The translations under genes and the position numbers were made by a program. The notes beneath the pieces were generated by a model. It was not told the DNA's origin. It worked only from the letters and a program-made list of their open reading frames with translations, and did no database searches. Positions 46,301 through 61,300 of a stretch of DNA of 64,000 nucleotides are shown in pieces. Every line of letters begins with the position of its first letter. Position 1 is the stretch's first letter. Source of the DNA: JAGQPD01 sp020426865 (lineage in GTDB: Bacteria > Planctomycetota > Planctomycetia > Pirellulales > Pirellulaceae); contig JAWKTN010000002.1 of NCBI GenBank assembly GCA_041399065.1, positions 1,054,001 to 1,118,000 of the forward strand, written 5' to 3'.

Positions 46301-49300
46301 TAGCGGTCGCCGGTTCCGTGAATTTTCATAACGTCAACAATCTCGCGGAAGCGGCCGTTGGTGATCGCGCGCACGCCAACGTGGATGATCTGAATATCCG
46401 TTCTCACAGCACGCTCAACTCCAGCTCCAACGCCGGCGCCTCGGCCGCCATTTCGCATGGATTTCTCTCCGTTGGTGCCGCGTTGGATCTGGGATCACTT
46501 GGCAACGCTGCCCATGCTTATGTCGGCAATGAAGCGAGCGTTACGACGGAAACGCCGGTGAATATTCACGCCGACACCAACGAAAACATCGTTAGTGTTG
46601 TTGCTTCGATGGCATCGGCCGGCGAGGGACCGCAAAACAGACTTTACCGCAATAACGGAACCTCCGGGCCATTGAGCGGTGTAGCGGGCGAGAATATCGG
46701 CGGCGACGACACGATTACTACTTCGATGGCACTGGGTGATATCGATGGCGACGGCGATCTCGACCTCGTCACTGGCAGCTTTGGACAATTCAACCGCAGC
46801 TACGTCAATGACGGAAGCGGTTCATTTGAAGCCGGCCATGACATGGGCAGCCTCTTTGAGCAGGCTGGCCGTTTTTTCGCGACTGACTTTGATCCTCAAT
46901 CGCTGATCCCCGACCTGACACTTGCTATCGCCTTGGCCGACGTCGATAACGACGGCGATCTTGACGCGATCGCCGGCAACCTGGGACAGGCCAACCGCCT
47001 TTTTCTTAATGACGGCGAGGGCCAATTTGCGACAGGGGTCACGATTGGCGACGCCACTGTGGATGTAAGTATCGATCCTGCGTCCGCCAATACGAATCGC
47101 ACCGTCGATGATCTTGTCGCGCTGGTACAAACCCAGGTGGATGCCGCGTTGGTGGCGGCGGGATTAACACCAGGCGAAGTCCGGGTGACGCTTAGCGATG
47201 CGGGCGTTATTCACTTCTTAGCGGACGCACGATTATTGCTGGCTGACACTGCCCAGCAACTGCTTGCGGACGCCCGACGTGACGGCGTCCTCGAGACCGA
47301 CGTTGCCAACACGCCGCTAATGTTGACGCTCGCGTACGACGGCAACAACGTCGACCTAACCATCGACCCGCAGGTGACGAACGACAACGCAACGGCGAAT
47401 GACCTGCGGGCCGAGCTCCAGACGTTTGTCGACGGCGCACTCATCGCCGCTGGCACGGGCGTGGCTGGCGACGTACGCGTACAGCTAGACGCCAATAATC
47501 AAATCGTGTTCATGCTGCCTACACATACGCTGGCGGGGACGGCCGACGCACAAGCCGCTATCCAAGCGGCGCGAACCGGCAACTCCCCGGTGCTCAACAG
47601 CGACGTAACAATCGCAATCGTCTACGACGACAAGCCACTGTCTGTCACCATTGCACAGCCCGAGACGGCTGGCAACGTCTCGGTCGATGACCTGATAGTC
47701 GACATTCAGGCCGCGATTGACAATGCGGCTGTCGCGGCGGGTGTGGCGCGCCCAGCCGACATCGTGGTGTCGACAAACGGCACAGGACAAATTACACTCG
47801 CCCCTCGCACCGACCACTCGCTGGCCGACACCAGTAGTATCGAACTTATTATCGCCACGGCTCGCCGCGCGGGACGCCTGCAAACCGCGGACGGGTCCGC
47901 CGTCGTCCTGCCACTGCATTTGTCCGACGCCGATGCGACAACATCGATCGCAACGGCTGATATCAACGGCGATGGCAGTGTCGATATTTTGGCCGGCAAC
48001 CTTGACCAATTCAACAGGTTTTATATCAACGACGGGGCCGGCGGGTTTGGGCTGGGCCGTAACGTCTTCACCGACACGGATCTTACCACCTCAGTGGGTC
48101 TTGCTGACCTGAATCAAGACGGTCGCCCAGACATCGTGGCCGGCAATCTTGGTTTTGACCTGGGCGAAGTCATTCGCCAAGGTTTGATTCGCGTCACAGA
48201 CTTTGTCGAGGACACGGTCATCAATATTGTGGACCTCGTCTCCAGCGGATTGGTATCGTTGCTGGACCTGGTCGAACAAGAGCTGATTGATCGTTTTGAT
48301 TTCGATCCGCTTGCACCAATCACCATCGCGGACATCTTGAACGCGGGCATCACGGAGCTGGCCGACCTGGTGCGAGAAGGCCTGCTCGCGCTGGAAGATT
48401 TTACCGACATCGATCTCGACGCTGACGCGATTACCGCAACGGGCCTGCTCACCAACGCGCAACTGTTGGCTGCAGGGCTGATCAATGCCGCCGGCAATGT
48501 CTCATTGCATGATCTTGTAAACTCCGGCATCATAACGTTGGAACAACTAATTGGCCGCGACCTGGTCGACGAAAACAGCCTGAACATACCGACAATCACG
48601 CTCGGCTCGCTGTTATCGACGCCGCTCGCCGATTTGCGTAGCATCATAGCGGCCGGTTTGGCTGACGCGGCGGACCTGCTGCGAGAGCAGCTCCATCTGC
48701 GGGAACTCATCGAATCAGGAATTGTTGATCTGGCGAACCTGGCCCAGGAAGAGTTGCTCGACCTACTGGACCTCGATCAACAGCGAGTTGATTTGCAGGA
48801 CATCACCGATCAACTGGCCTTCGGAGGCACCACAAAAGTCTATTTCCAAGATGCGACGGGATCGTTTCTTCCTCCGTTGGAGTTGGGACAAGACATCACC
48901 AAAGGCGTTGCCATCGGAGATGTAACCGGAGATGGTCGCCCGGACATCATCGTCGGCAACTCGGGCACGGGAACAAGACTGTACCGCAATATCGGCGGCA
49001 ACTCATTTGACACCGGCACACGTATCACCGAGATCGGGCCACTAACGACTGGCATCGCATTGGGCGACATGGATGGCGACAACGACTTGGATCTCGTCGT
49101 CGTGAATTTCGGCACTACGAACCGGTTGTATCTGAATGATGGTTCTGGCAACTTTTCGGCGGGGACCGACATTAGCGTTGACGCGAATACATCCAGTTCC
49201 GTCGTGTTGGGCGACGTCGACGGCGATGGCGCGATCGATGTGTTGGCCGGAGATTCGAAACCGGCGATCGCCGCGGCGGGATCACTATCGCGATTTGATG

Positions 49301-52300
49301 CCGCCATCGACGGCAAGGCGTGGATCGACTCCGGCGCCGTCGTCGATACCCCACAGAGCGTCAACGTAAGTGCCGTGGATGATGCGACCATCGTAACGAT
49401 CGCTGGCGCGGATGCGTCAGGAACGTTTGCTAGTGTCGGCCTGTCAGTCGGCAGTGCAAATATCGTCCGCGACGTTGCGGCATTCGTACTGGGCAACGTT
49501 ATTGCCGCTGACGGTACCGGGTTCTCGGAACCGTCGGGCTTGTTCGTGGAAGCCCGATCACATGACGATGTCCTGGCGTATGCATCAGGTAGTGCCACAG
49601 CCGATGACGTGGCAGTCGTCGCGTCGGCCAATATCCCCACTATGGAGAGCATCACAGAGGCCTATATTGCCGGAAAAGCTAACATCGAATTGCTCAATGC
49701 CACGGAATCTCAGGATGTTGGGTTGCACGTCACGGCGGTGCACGACACCAACACGTTGGGATTCGCCGGCGGGTTCGGCGGAGCTTTTAGGCTAGGTGTC
49801 GGTGCTGCCGGCGATGGACAACTGTTCGATAAAACCACGCGAGCATATGTTTCCGGTGGAGCCGACATTGCCGTGCGCGATGATGTCGTCGTTGATGCAT
49901 CGTCGCACGATACGAGCGAATCAACGGCGGTCGGCATTGGAGCGGCGTTGGAACTTGGCATTGCTGGTTCGGTATCGATGGTCAGCCAAGACACGACAAC
50001 CCATGCCTACATTGAGAACGCCAAGATCGATGCCAATGGCAATGTCATTGTCCAAACAGAAAGCGATGCCAATATCGACACCTTCGTTGGCGCAGAGGGC
50101 TTGGGCTTGCTGGGCGGGGTTGGCTTGTCGGCATCGATCATCCCGCACAGCGATCGCACGGAATCGTGGATTGGTGAAGGCGCCACGATACTCGCTCGGG
50201 GTTTGCGTGATTCATCGCCGGTGCGGACGGAAACGCGTGGAATCACGCGGCCGCTCCGCGGCGTAGCCGTCACGGCGAACTCATATGAGGAAATACATCC
50301 CATCACGATCGGCGCGTCGGCGTCCTTGTTGCTGGGACTGGCTGGTTCGGTCAACGTAACGGTGCTGGACGAGACGACGCGGGCTTTTATCGGTGCCGGA
50401 TCGCAGGTCGATCGTTTCGAAGCACCCGATGCCGCTCATATCGATCAAGGGATTTACGTATTCGCGTTTGATGATACGCAACTGACGGGCTTGGCAGGCA
50501 CACTGTCTGCAACGCTAGTTGCTGGCCTTGGAGCGGGCATCGACACGGCCATCATTACCAAACACACTGAGGCATTCATCGAAGGCGATGTCGCAGCCAA
50601 CTTGCATGTGGAAGTGGTGGCATTGTCGGAAGAGGAATTAACGTCGATCTCGGCGACACTGGACGTCGCGGCGGGACTGCCGGTCGCAGTCCTGGATCAG
50701 ATCAACATTGCGGGTGGTGGGTCCGCGGCATTGTACGTTGTCGCACCCTCAACGACCGCCTACGTTGGGGGACACGTTAGTGCCAATGGCAACATCGTCG
50801 TATGGGCCGACGATGTCAACGAAGTTGATATCATCTCTGGTAACGCAGCCATCGCTAACAGTAACGCCGTAGGTGGCTCACTCGGCGCCGTGGTGTTTAA
50901 CAAGACTACCGAAGCCTACGTCGATAGCGAGGCCGACGTTACCGCGTTAGGTCTGAGAGGCGATAGCGATGTCCACACTGGCACGTTCACGGTCGACTAC
51001 ACGTTCGATCCACTGCGGCTGCCACTTTTGCCAATCGCGTTGGGACTGGGTGTCCTCGGTTTCGTCTTCGATAATCCGCTGAAGGATTCGATTGGCGATG
51101 CCTTTGGCTTGACTCCGGTTAGTGCGCCACCCGACGATCGCTCGCTAACGAGTAAGCGTAAAGCGACTCCTGCGACACGGACATCGCGCGGACTTGCGGT
51201 AAGTGCCACGTCGCGCGACGATGTAGAGAGCCTCGTCGTCGGCTTCGCCGCGTCAGGTGAATTGAGTTTACTGACGGCACAGGCATCCGCATCGGCGGTC
51301 GTCGCCGCGAACGAGACCCGGGCTTACGTCGATCGCGGAGCCAAGGTCAACAACGACCTGACTGGGGCTGATAGCGGTCAATCCGTTTTGGTCGCGGCCG
51401 GTAGCGATACGTTCCATTTCGCGGCGACTGGTGGCGCCGCCTTGTCTGACGTGAACCTGGTCGGTTCCGTTGGTGCCGGCATCGGGCTGATGCTGACGGA
51501 CAACTTGACGGAGGCATACGTGGCCGAAGACGCCGTCGTGAAGTCCGTCAGGGAAGTGCAAGTGGAAGCCAATGCAACGCAAGACGCCTTGCTGTTTGTC
51601 GCGGGATTCACCGAAGGTGCGGCAATGCTGCACTTCATCCTTCCGAACTTGGGTGGGTCCCTGCCAATCGCTTCATTCGGCGACCGCACATTCGCTTACG
51701 TCGACAAGAACGCCACTGTTTTCAGCGATGGCAATATCATCGTTTCTGCCAACAGCGACACTGACGTCGACCTGATCGCCGGCGCTGCGGCACTCAGCAG
51801 CGGCTTTACCGGCGTCGGTATGTCCGCGGCGATGACGATCATCAGCAAAGAAACGCAGGCCTGGATCGGAGAGGGGGCCCATGTCGACGCCAAGGGAAAT
51901 GGCGGGACCGCAACGGTGTTGTCGGGATCGGTTGAACCCGACTTCCCGACCGAGCAAATCCGGGGACTTTCGGTGGAAGCACGGTCCAGTGAAAGCGTAT
52001 TCAACCTGGCGTTGGCGGGTGCCACTGGCATGGCGTTCGGTATTGCGGGGGGCGCAGGTGCGGCGATTATCGATTCTGATACCGTGGCGTTCATCGCTAA
52101 CGACGCGATGATCAATCAAGACAACACAACACCAGCGCATCCAGAACAGTCGGTCAACGTGTCATCGGCGAACGACTCCAAGGCTTTTGGCCTGTCGATC
52201 AATCTGGTGCAAGGTGCGATCTCAGTTGGCGCCGGTATCGACATTGGCGTGTTTGATAACGACACACTTTCAACCGCCGCGCCAGGAGCCACAATCAACG

Positions 52301-55300
52301 CACGTCAAGACATTGACTTTCACGCACTCACCCGCATTGAAGGCGACAGTTTCGTCGGAGCACTTGGCGACCCCGATGGCTTTGGCCTACAGGTGACGGC
52401 GTCACTCTACTCAATCCGTGGCGATTTTCAGGACACAAAGGTGTACGGCGTCATTCCACTGCCGCTCTCCGAGCTCAATGCACTCAACGGCGACAAGCTA
52501 CAGGAACAACTTGATACGATCATTTTTGGACTCACGCAAGACCTTGGAGGCGGATTGCAGGAACTACTGGGGGACCTGGGTGAAACCGTGAGGGCTGCGA
52601 CGTCCATTGGCACCGCGATCGCCACGGCGGCGCCACAGAGCAACGCCATCACCGGCGCAGTCACTGGTGACAGTCTAGAGTCGCGCGGCACACTCGTTGA
52701 AGTTACCGGAGCCACTCTCGTTGCTGGGCGAGATGTGTCCCTATTGGCCGATGAAGAAACCGACCTGGCACTCGATACCACATGGACCTTCGCTCAGATC
52801 CCAGGCGATGATTCGCCGTTGTTTTCATTGGCCAATAATCGATCGGTCAGTTCCACTCGTAGCATGTCGCAAGCGATCGTGCGAGGCCAGGCCAACATTC
52901 AAGCGGGTCGCGATGTCACTATCCACGGAACTGCCACCAACGACGATCTCCTGACTTCGTCCACAACGTTTAGTGGTTTTCAAAACAAAGTCGGCGCACT
53001 GGTGGTCGGTTCGACGGTCAATGCCGGACGCGACGTCGACATGGACGCATCGAATGACGCCTCGTCCGCAGCGTGGACAATCCTGCCAACCTTCGGGCTG
53101 CTCGGCACCATGACCGCCGACGCATATCACGAACACGACGTACAGGCCAAGATCATCAACCAAGATGATATGGCATCGCAAGTCAACGCAACTGGATCGA
53201 TCCACGTTGTTGCTCGCGATGACTCCAATATCATTGCGGTCGCCGACGCCGTGGCGATCAACAAGGATGGCAAGGCACTTGCCATTGGCATGTCAACCAA
53301 TCGTGTGCAGAATACGATTGCGGCCTCCATCGAGAACTCCCAGGCACACGCGATCGCTGGCAATATTGACGTACACGCCAATTCTTCGCCTGACATCACT
53401 GCGATTGCCCTTGGCGGTGCTATCGGTGGCGGCGGATCGGCCGCCGCTGGTTCCGTGTCGAACAATACGATTGCCTCAACGATTGACGCCCACATCTCTG
53501 GCACTTCCGATGTGGATGCTGCCGGTACGATCTCCGTCGATGCCTTTGATGGCGGGACCCTTGTCGCCACATCGGGTGATGTTACCGTTGCCAATGGCCG
53601 CTTTGGTGCCGGAGCGGCGCTTTCTTTCAACACCATCACCAGCACGGTCAAGGCCTACATTGAAGGGGGCGATGCCGCCGATAAGACAGCGAATATTGAC
53701 GCCGTAGCGGTCGACGTTCTCGCACGGACGAACATCGACATCGACGCGATCTCCGTAGGCGGCCAATTCGCACAAGATTTCGTTTTGGGTGGATCCGTAT
53801 CGACCAATGAGATCGGCGGCATGTTGGATGCGCACATCAGCCGAGCAGCAAAAGTCAACGCAACCAATCAAACCCGTGTCCAAACCAACGACGATACGCA
53901 TATCTTGGCCATTTCCGGCAACGCCGCCATCGCCACGGCCAACTCCAGTCACGCCATCGGCGCTGCCGTCTCTACCAACGACATTACTCGCACCGCAATC
54001 GCCAAGGTTGACGGAGCGGAAACCGATATCACGAGCGGCACCGTTGATATTGCCTCGCTCACCAACGCCGATATTCAAGCGATTGCCGTAGGCGGCCAAT
54101 TCGCGACCGGTTCCACATTTGGGGCATCCGTCTCTACCAACAAGATCGGGGGATCGCTCGAGTCAATCGTTAGCGGAGACGCTCATGTATCTGCCGCAGC
54201 CACGGTGCGCGTGCGATCGGCCGACGACGCGACGCTCGTAGTGCTGACCGGATTGGCGGGCTTCACCACAGGTACTGGTGGCGCAGCATTCGGCGCGGCC
54301 ATCTCGAAGAACGAAATCAGTCGCACCGTACGGGCAACCGTCCTTGGCAGTGACACCCTTATATCTGGCGCGTCTGTCGACGTAATTGCGAGCACCGACG
54401 CCGATATCACCGCCACGTCCGTCGGCGGTACTGGCGCAAGTGAATTTGCACTCGGCGGCTCAGTCTCTATCAATACACTCATCAATACCGTCGAAGCACG
54501 CGTCGCCGGCGGAGCATCGATTACGGCGACAGGGGGAGGCGTTAAAGTGGCAGCCGACGACGATGCCAACATCAACGCTATTACCGGTGCTGGAGCGGGC
54601 AGTACGGGAGCTGGTGCGATCGGCGCCGCGTTCTCCACGAATGATATCCAAAGTACGGTTACAGCGAACGTGACCGGAACCAACACGACCGTTTCGGCCG
54701 GCGCCGTCGAAGTCCGCGCGTCAACCGACGGCGACCTTACCGTCATCGCTGCCGGTGGTGCTGGAGCGGATTCCTTTGCATTGGGCGGTTCGGGATCGAT
54801 CAACAAACTTCACAATACGCTTACCGCGAGCGTCTCGTCCTCCGCCGTCGTCTCAGGAACGTCTAACGCGATTGTCAAAGCAGAAGATGACTCGCGCATC
54901 AACTCGTTCGCCGGCGCTGGCGCCGGTGCCATTTCCGCATCGATCGGCATCACGTTTTCCACGAACGAACTCTCCAGTACCGTCACGGCAATCGTTGACG
55001 ACGCCCACGTTTCCGCCCCCAATGCACAAGTCCTGGCAGTGTCAACGAATGATATCCTCGCGATCGCCGGAGCCGGCTCGGGGGCCAGCTCGGTGACCGG
55101 ATCAGGTGCGGTAACATTGAACGATCTGGCCGATATTGTTGAAGCACGCGTGACCGGTACGGATGCCGTTGTCAACGGCAGCAACGTCGATGTGTCAGCA
55201 AGCGTCGGCGGAACGATCAACGCCATCGCCGGCGTGGGCACCGGCGCGGGAAGCGGCGCCATCGCCGGTTCCGTTGCCGACAATGCCATGTCAATGCAAG

Positions 55301-58300
55301 TACGCGCAATCGTGGCGGCGGGCGCGCGAGTGGAAGGGACGGCGAGTGTCGATGTCACGGCGGACGACACATCGATCATTCGCGTGTTTGCGGGGGCGGG
55401 TTCCGGCGCTGGTACGTTCGCCGCCGGGGCGGCGGTTGGCAACAATCAGCTCAACAATGCGTTGGAAGCACTCGTCGTTGACGGCAGTACGCGTGCGATT
55501 GGTGGAAGCGTCACCGTCTCCGCGAACTGTGAAGCAGATATCGCTTCGCTCACCGCCGTAGGTGCGGGAGCAGGAACCATTGCCGGTGACGCATCGATTT
55601 CGCTGAACGATCTAGGCAACCAGGTCACGGCGCGGATCGGAAACGGCGCGATCGCCTCCGGATCGGCAATCGTCGTAGAAGCTCACGATGACTCCACCAT
55701 CGCGGCGCTAACTGGCGCCGGTGCCGGCGCCGGAACAGCAGCCATCGCCGCCGCCTTCGGAACCAACAGTATTCACACCGAAACCATCGCCAGCGTGGCG
55801 TCGGCCACTGTGAATAGCCAATCGCTTAGTGTATTTGCAACGTCGGACGCCGATATCGAAGTCGTCGCCGTTAGCGGTTCTGGCGCGGGCACTTTTTCAT
55901 TCGGTGGATCGATTTCATTGAATGATATCGCGACTAAGACAACTGCCAGTATCCTGACTGGTACACACATTACAACGACGGGCGCGACTACGGTCCGCGC
56001 TGACGATAAAGCCGTGATTCGAAACATCGCTGGCGCCGGTTCGGGCGCCGGTGCGGCTTCCGGTGGTGTGGTTGTCGGGACGAATGATATTGCAAATGAA
56101 ACGCGTGCCACTGTGTCAGATTCGGGAACCATCATCACCTCTGCTACGTTGACTGTGCAAGCGAACTCGGCAGGCGAAATCCTGGCAATTACCGCCGTCG
56201 GTTCCGGTGCTGGTACCGCGGCCGGAGCGGTGTCGGTATCGACGAATGATATTTCCAGCACGACCGAGGCATCGATCGCAGCCGCCGCGCAAGTAACAGC
56301 CACAGGATTGGTAGCAATCGTAGCGACCGACGATGCGCTGATCCGAGCCATTTCTGGCGCCGGTGCCGGTGCCGGAGGAGCGGCCATTGCAGGGGCGGTA
56401 TCGCTAAACGATCTGAGCGGCACGACCCGCGCGATCGTCGACGGCAACAACACTCGCGTGCAGGCTGGCAGCCTTCAAGTTCAGGCTGGCGCGACAGCCG
56501 GAACATTACCAGTAACGCCACCTCCACCTAGTTCACCGCCAAATCCCCAGGGGCGTATTGAAGCCTTGGCCATCGGCGGCTCGGGCGCTGGTACCGCTGC
56601 CGTTGCCGGCTCAGATGCCGACAATGAAATCGCCAATACTGTGGAAGCGGTCGTGCGCAACGGAGCCAACGTCCAGATTACTGGAAACGCACAGGTGACA
56701 GCCCGTGATGATTCGACGATCTTCGCCATCGCCGGGGGTGGCTCGGGTGCCGGAGGCGTGGCTGGTGGAGCGGCGTTGTCTGACAACGATATCAAGAATA
56801 CGATCCGCGCAGTCATCGACAATGCCGATGTAGCTTCGACGGCTGGCAGCGTCATCGTTTCTGCATCGAGCGACGCGGCGATGGACGTGATCACAGCTTC
56901 CGGGGCGGGCGCGGGCGTATTCGCGGCAGCCGGTTCGCTTGCATTCAATTCCATCGCGAATGTCATTGAAGCCTCCATCGTGAATTCCGCCGACGTCTCG
57001 GCAGCAAACAATGTATCGATCACGGCGACAGATACCTCGTCGATCAGTTCACTCGCTGGCACAGCGACGGGCGCCGGGATCGTTGCTGCTGGTGGCGCGT
57101 TCGCCAAGAACGATGTCGCCAATCAGGTTCGAGCTGCTATTCGTGGCGCGGCAACAGAGGTCACGGCCACGGCAGGTAGTATCGCACTTTCCGCCCTGGA
57201 GGACGCCGATCTGGAAACGGCGGCATTCGGTGTGGGCGGTGCGGGGTTCGTTTCCGTAACGGGCGGAGTAGCTCGCAACGAGATCGATAACGTCGTAGAG
57301 GCCACGATCACCAACGGAGCGACAGTCACGGCGCGCGGCAATGTCGACCTCACCGCGAATGATACGTCTCACATCAAGTCGCTTTCCGGCCAGGCCGGCG
57401 GCGCTTTCGCCGCCGGAATCGGCGGTGCGGCTTCGTACAACGAAATTGGCAATATCGTACGAGCGTCGATCGACGGCGCCGACGTCACATCACAAAATGA
57501 CAGTATCACTGTTGACGCACGCTCCGCTTCAACCATCGAAACGATCGCCGCCGGCGGAAATGGCGCCATCGTAGGGATTTCTGGATCGGTGGCGATGAAC
57601 GTGATGGCCAATACTGTCGAAGCCTTTGTCCGCAATGCCGACATCATCGCCGATGACAATATCGTCGTCCTGGCCGACGCAAACAACACGGTCGATACGT
57701 GGGGCGGAACGATTGGCGGCGGGATCGTGGGTCTGGGAGGCACGGTCGTCACGAATATGTTGGACAATGTGACGCGCGCATTCGCGGTCGACTCGAATGT
57801 CGTTGCTCGAGGAGTTGGTACAGGCGCGACCGTACCGCAGTGGAACGCCGATACCGGAGTACGAAGTAACGGCACCGTGCGCGGTTTTTCCGTCATAGCC
57901 ACATCAACCGAAGCGGTGGACGTCCGCAGTGTGACTGGAGTGATCGGCGGCGTGGGTATCGCCGGAAACATCTCGGTGACGAACGTCGAAGATACCACGG
58001 AGGCGTTCATCGTGTCGGGAAGTGTCAATTCATCGAGCGACTTTGGACAGTCGGTCGTCGTGCGGGCACATCAAGATACCGCCGTCGACGTCAAAGCTGG
58101 TGCCCTGTCAGCTGGCGGCGTCGCGCTGGCGGCTGCCGATGACACGACGCTGATCAACAACCATACGCAATCATTCATCTCCGATACGTTGGCGGATTCA
58201 TTTCTGGTCGCCAGCGATGCATCGACGCCCGACCCGCAGATTTTTGCACGTGGTGTCGAAGTCAGCTCGCGCACGCGCGAGACTGTTGATGTGGTTTTGG

Positions 58301-61300
58301 GTGGAGCATCCGTCGGCTCAATTGCTGTGGCAGGCTCCATATCCGTCACGAATATCGATAGCGATAACAACGCGTATCTTCGCCACGCCAATATATCCTC
58401 ACTTGGCGACATTCTGGTAAATGCTGACAATATTGCTAAGGTCGATACGACAGTAGGCGCAGTTGCTGGGTCGATCTCCGTGAGTGCCGGCGGGTCCGTC
58501 ACCGTCAATACGATCTCAAATACAACTCGAGCGAGGATTATTGGCGGTAATCTCAATGCAACGGGTGCCATTGACGTGCTCGCAGACACCGATGAGACGA
58601 TCGATACCACAGCGGTCACTGGGGCAGTCGGTTTAGGCGCGGGATTGGCCGGGGCAGTATCGGTCAACACAATTGAAACGACAACGGAGGCGTTGATTGA
58701 GCCGGGCAGCCCCACACGATTGAATCAAGACGCAGCATTTCGTCCCGGTGGCGCGTTTGCGCCAGGTGCTGCGCAGCAAGTGAGCGTGATTGCGGACAAC
58801 AATGCCAAGGTCACCGGACTTGGTGGCGGGTTGGGAGCTGGACTGGCGGGCATTGGCGCCGCGATCGACGTCGGGGCAATTCGCAATCGCACGGTCGCCA
58901 ACGTCGGCAACGAGGCCGATGTGTTTGCCGTCGGCAACATCAACGTCCTGGCCGATTCGCGTCAAGTGCTCGACAGTAAGACCGGCGCGTTTGGGGCCGG
59001 CCTCTTCGGATTGAGTGGTGCGATTTCGGTTCTCAGCCTCGGAGCACCAATCAGTTCGGACGGCGCCGCAGAATTCAAGCCCGGGTTGGTTACCGACGTC
59101 AATCGGGATATACGCATCGACGCCGTTCCCGTCAACACGCAGGATGATAGCAACCGCACCGCGGCCGAGGTACAACAGCGATTGGCCGCCCTGCCCGACC
59201 CGTCGGTCAACGATTCCCTTAACGCATCGGCCAATACGAGCAACAAGGTTACGTCGGCGTTTGTGTCAGACTCCGGCAATGCCGCAACGGGCGCTCGACT
59301 GGTTTCGGCCAACGGAAATATCACGATCAGCGCCGACCGTTCCTACGATGTCGACATCCATGCGGGCGACATAGCGGTTGGCCTGGTCGGATTCGGTGCA
59401 TCGATTGGAATCGTCAATGTCGACCATACAACGCAGGCGTTCCTGGGACGCAATGGTCAGCTTGAAGCGGGCGGAAATATCGATATCTCGGCGAACGACC
59501 ATCAAACCAGTGGCAACAGCTCGATTGGCATCTTCACTGGCAAGGCCGGCTTTATCGCCGTGGGCGGTGGCATTGCCAGTTTTGATATGAATACGGATGT
59601 AGATGCATTCGTCAACGACGATGCGACAATCGTCGACGGCGCCGCGGTATCGATCAACGCGAACCAACAAGCCAGTCCGAAGCTGGATGTATTCGGATTG
59701 AATATCGGGCTGGTCGCCGCGGGTGCCGCAGTTACGGTCGCCGATGTTAACGCAGACGTCAATGCGTTTGTCGACAACGGTGCAACGATCGGTAGCACGT
59801 CCGACCGCGTTGGCTCGCTCAGCATCCTGGCTGAAGCAAATAATCTCGCTGATCTCGACGCCCGCGCGTCGTCGGTGGGACTGGTGGCGGGTGAGGCCGC
59901 GGTATCGAACGCCGACATCGATGCCGATTCGCAGGCTCGCATCGGCAACGCCGACATCTTCACCAATGGGAACGTGACGGTTCGGTCACGAACTCGCGAC
60001 CGTTCGTTTGCTGATGCCAATGGCGCGGCAGGCGGGCTAGCCGCGGGTGGTGCATCCATCGCCGATGCCACGGTTACCGGAGATGTCACGTCCCGCGTCG
60101 ACACGGGAGCCACCATCGTGGCCGGTACCGACGTAAGTGCTGGCGATCTAACGGTTATCGCTGAGACATCAAACGAGACCAGCGCCGTCGCGGATAGCAC
60201 GGCAATTGGCTTGATCGCCGGATTGGCTTCCGTGCCAGACGCCACGATCAATGTCAACGTCAACTCGCTGATCGGCGACGCAGATATTGACGCCAGTGAC
60301 GATGTATTTGTCGATGCGAACTCGTTCGGCAAATCGTTTGCGGCAGCTGATGGCGATGCCATTGGTGCGATCGGCGTAGGCGGCTCGGTGGGTGATGCGA
60401 CAGTCCGCGGGCTCACGCAAGCCCACGTCGACAGCGGCGCTGTGATCAATGCCGGCACGAACGCTCGCCAGGGCGACGTGCGCGTGCGTGCTCGCACGTT
60501 CGACCATGTGACAAACACCAACGCCACGAACCTGTCTGAGGTAGATGCCGATGCTACCGGCATCGGTCTCGTGGGCGGCGCGGGCGCCGTCGCCGATACC
60601 GTACTCGATGTCGATTACAAGGCGTTTGTAGGGAACAGCCAGATTACTGCCATGCTGGGCAACATTGCCGTCGAGGCCGACGCGCGGAACAAGACCCGTG
60701 CCAGCGCCGACGGAAAGGCGGCGGGGATCGCGGCTGTCGGCATTGTCGATGCCACATCCGATATGCGAACGCTGGAGACGCTGGCCTTTACCTCCAGCGG
60801 CGCCGTCCTCATCGCAGGCCGAAATGTCGACATCGAAGCGACGTCGAACCACGTCGCCGACGTCGACGCCATCGGTGGACAAGGCGGGTTGATCGCCGTG
60901 GGCGCTGCCACAACGCAAACCGATTTGACGACTCGCACACGTGCCGAGGTAGGGGCGAGCAGCAACATTACCGCGGGGGACACCTTCAGCCTGATCGCTC
61001 TGAATACGATCAATGTCAACTCGAACGGATCGGAGCACACACCCGCTACATTCGGCGGCGAGAACGATACGGAATCGGTTTCCAATGTCGATTCACTGAC
61101 GGAAGCGATCGTGGGCGCGGGTGCGGTCATCTCTGCCAGCCAGGTCGTCGTACAGGCTCGCGACGTCAACGTACTGGTCGAATCGATTGCCGAGGCAGAC
61201 ACGTCTCTGGCGGGTGAGAGTTTCAACGATGCCCTGGCTGATGTCCACGCTACGGTACGGTCGAACGTGAGCGTCAACAGCGGTGCGCAGATTACGGCCA

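Noticed and set aside
53299..57600. CRISPR-like periodicity
   Set aside because: The period of about 162 bp is protein-level and in frame; DNA of the units is not identical and there are no short spacers.
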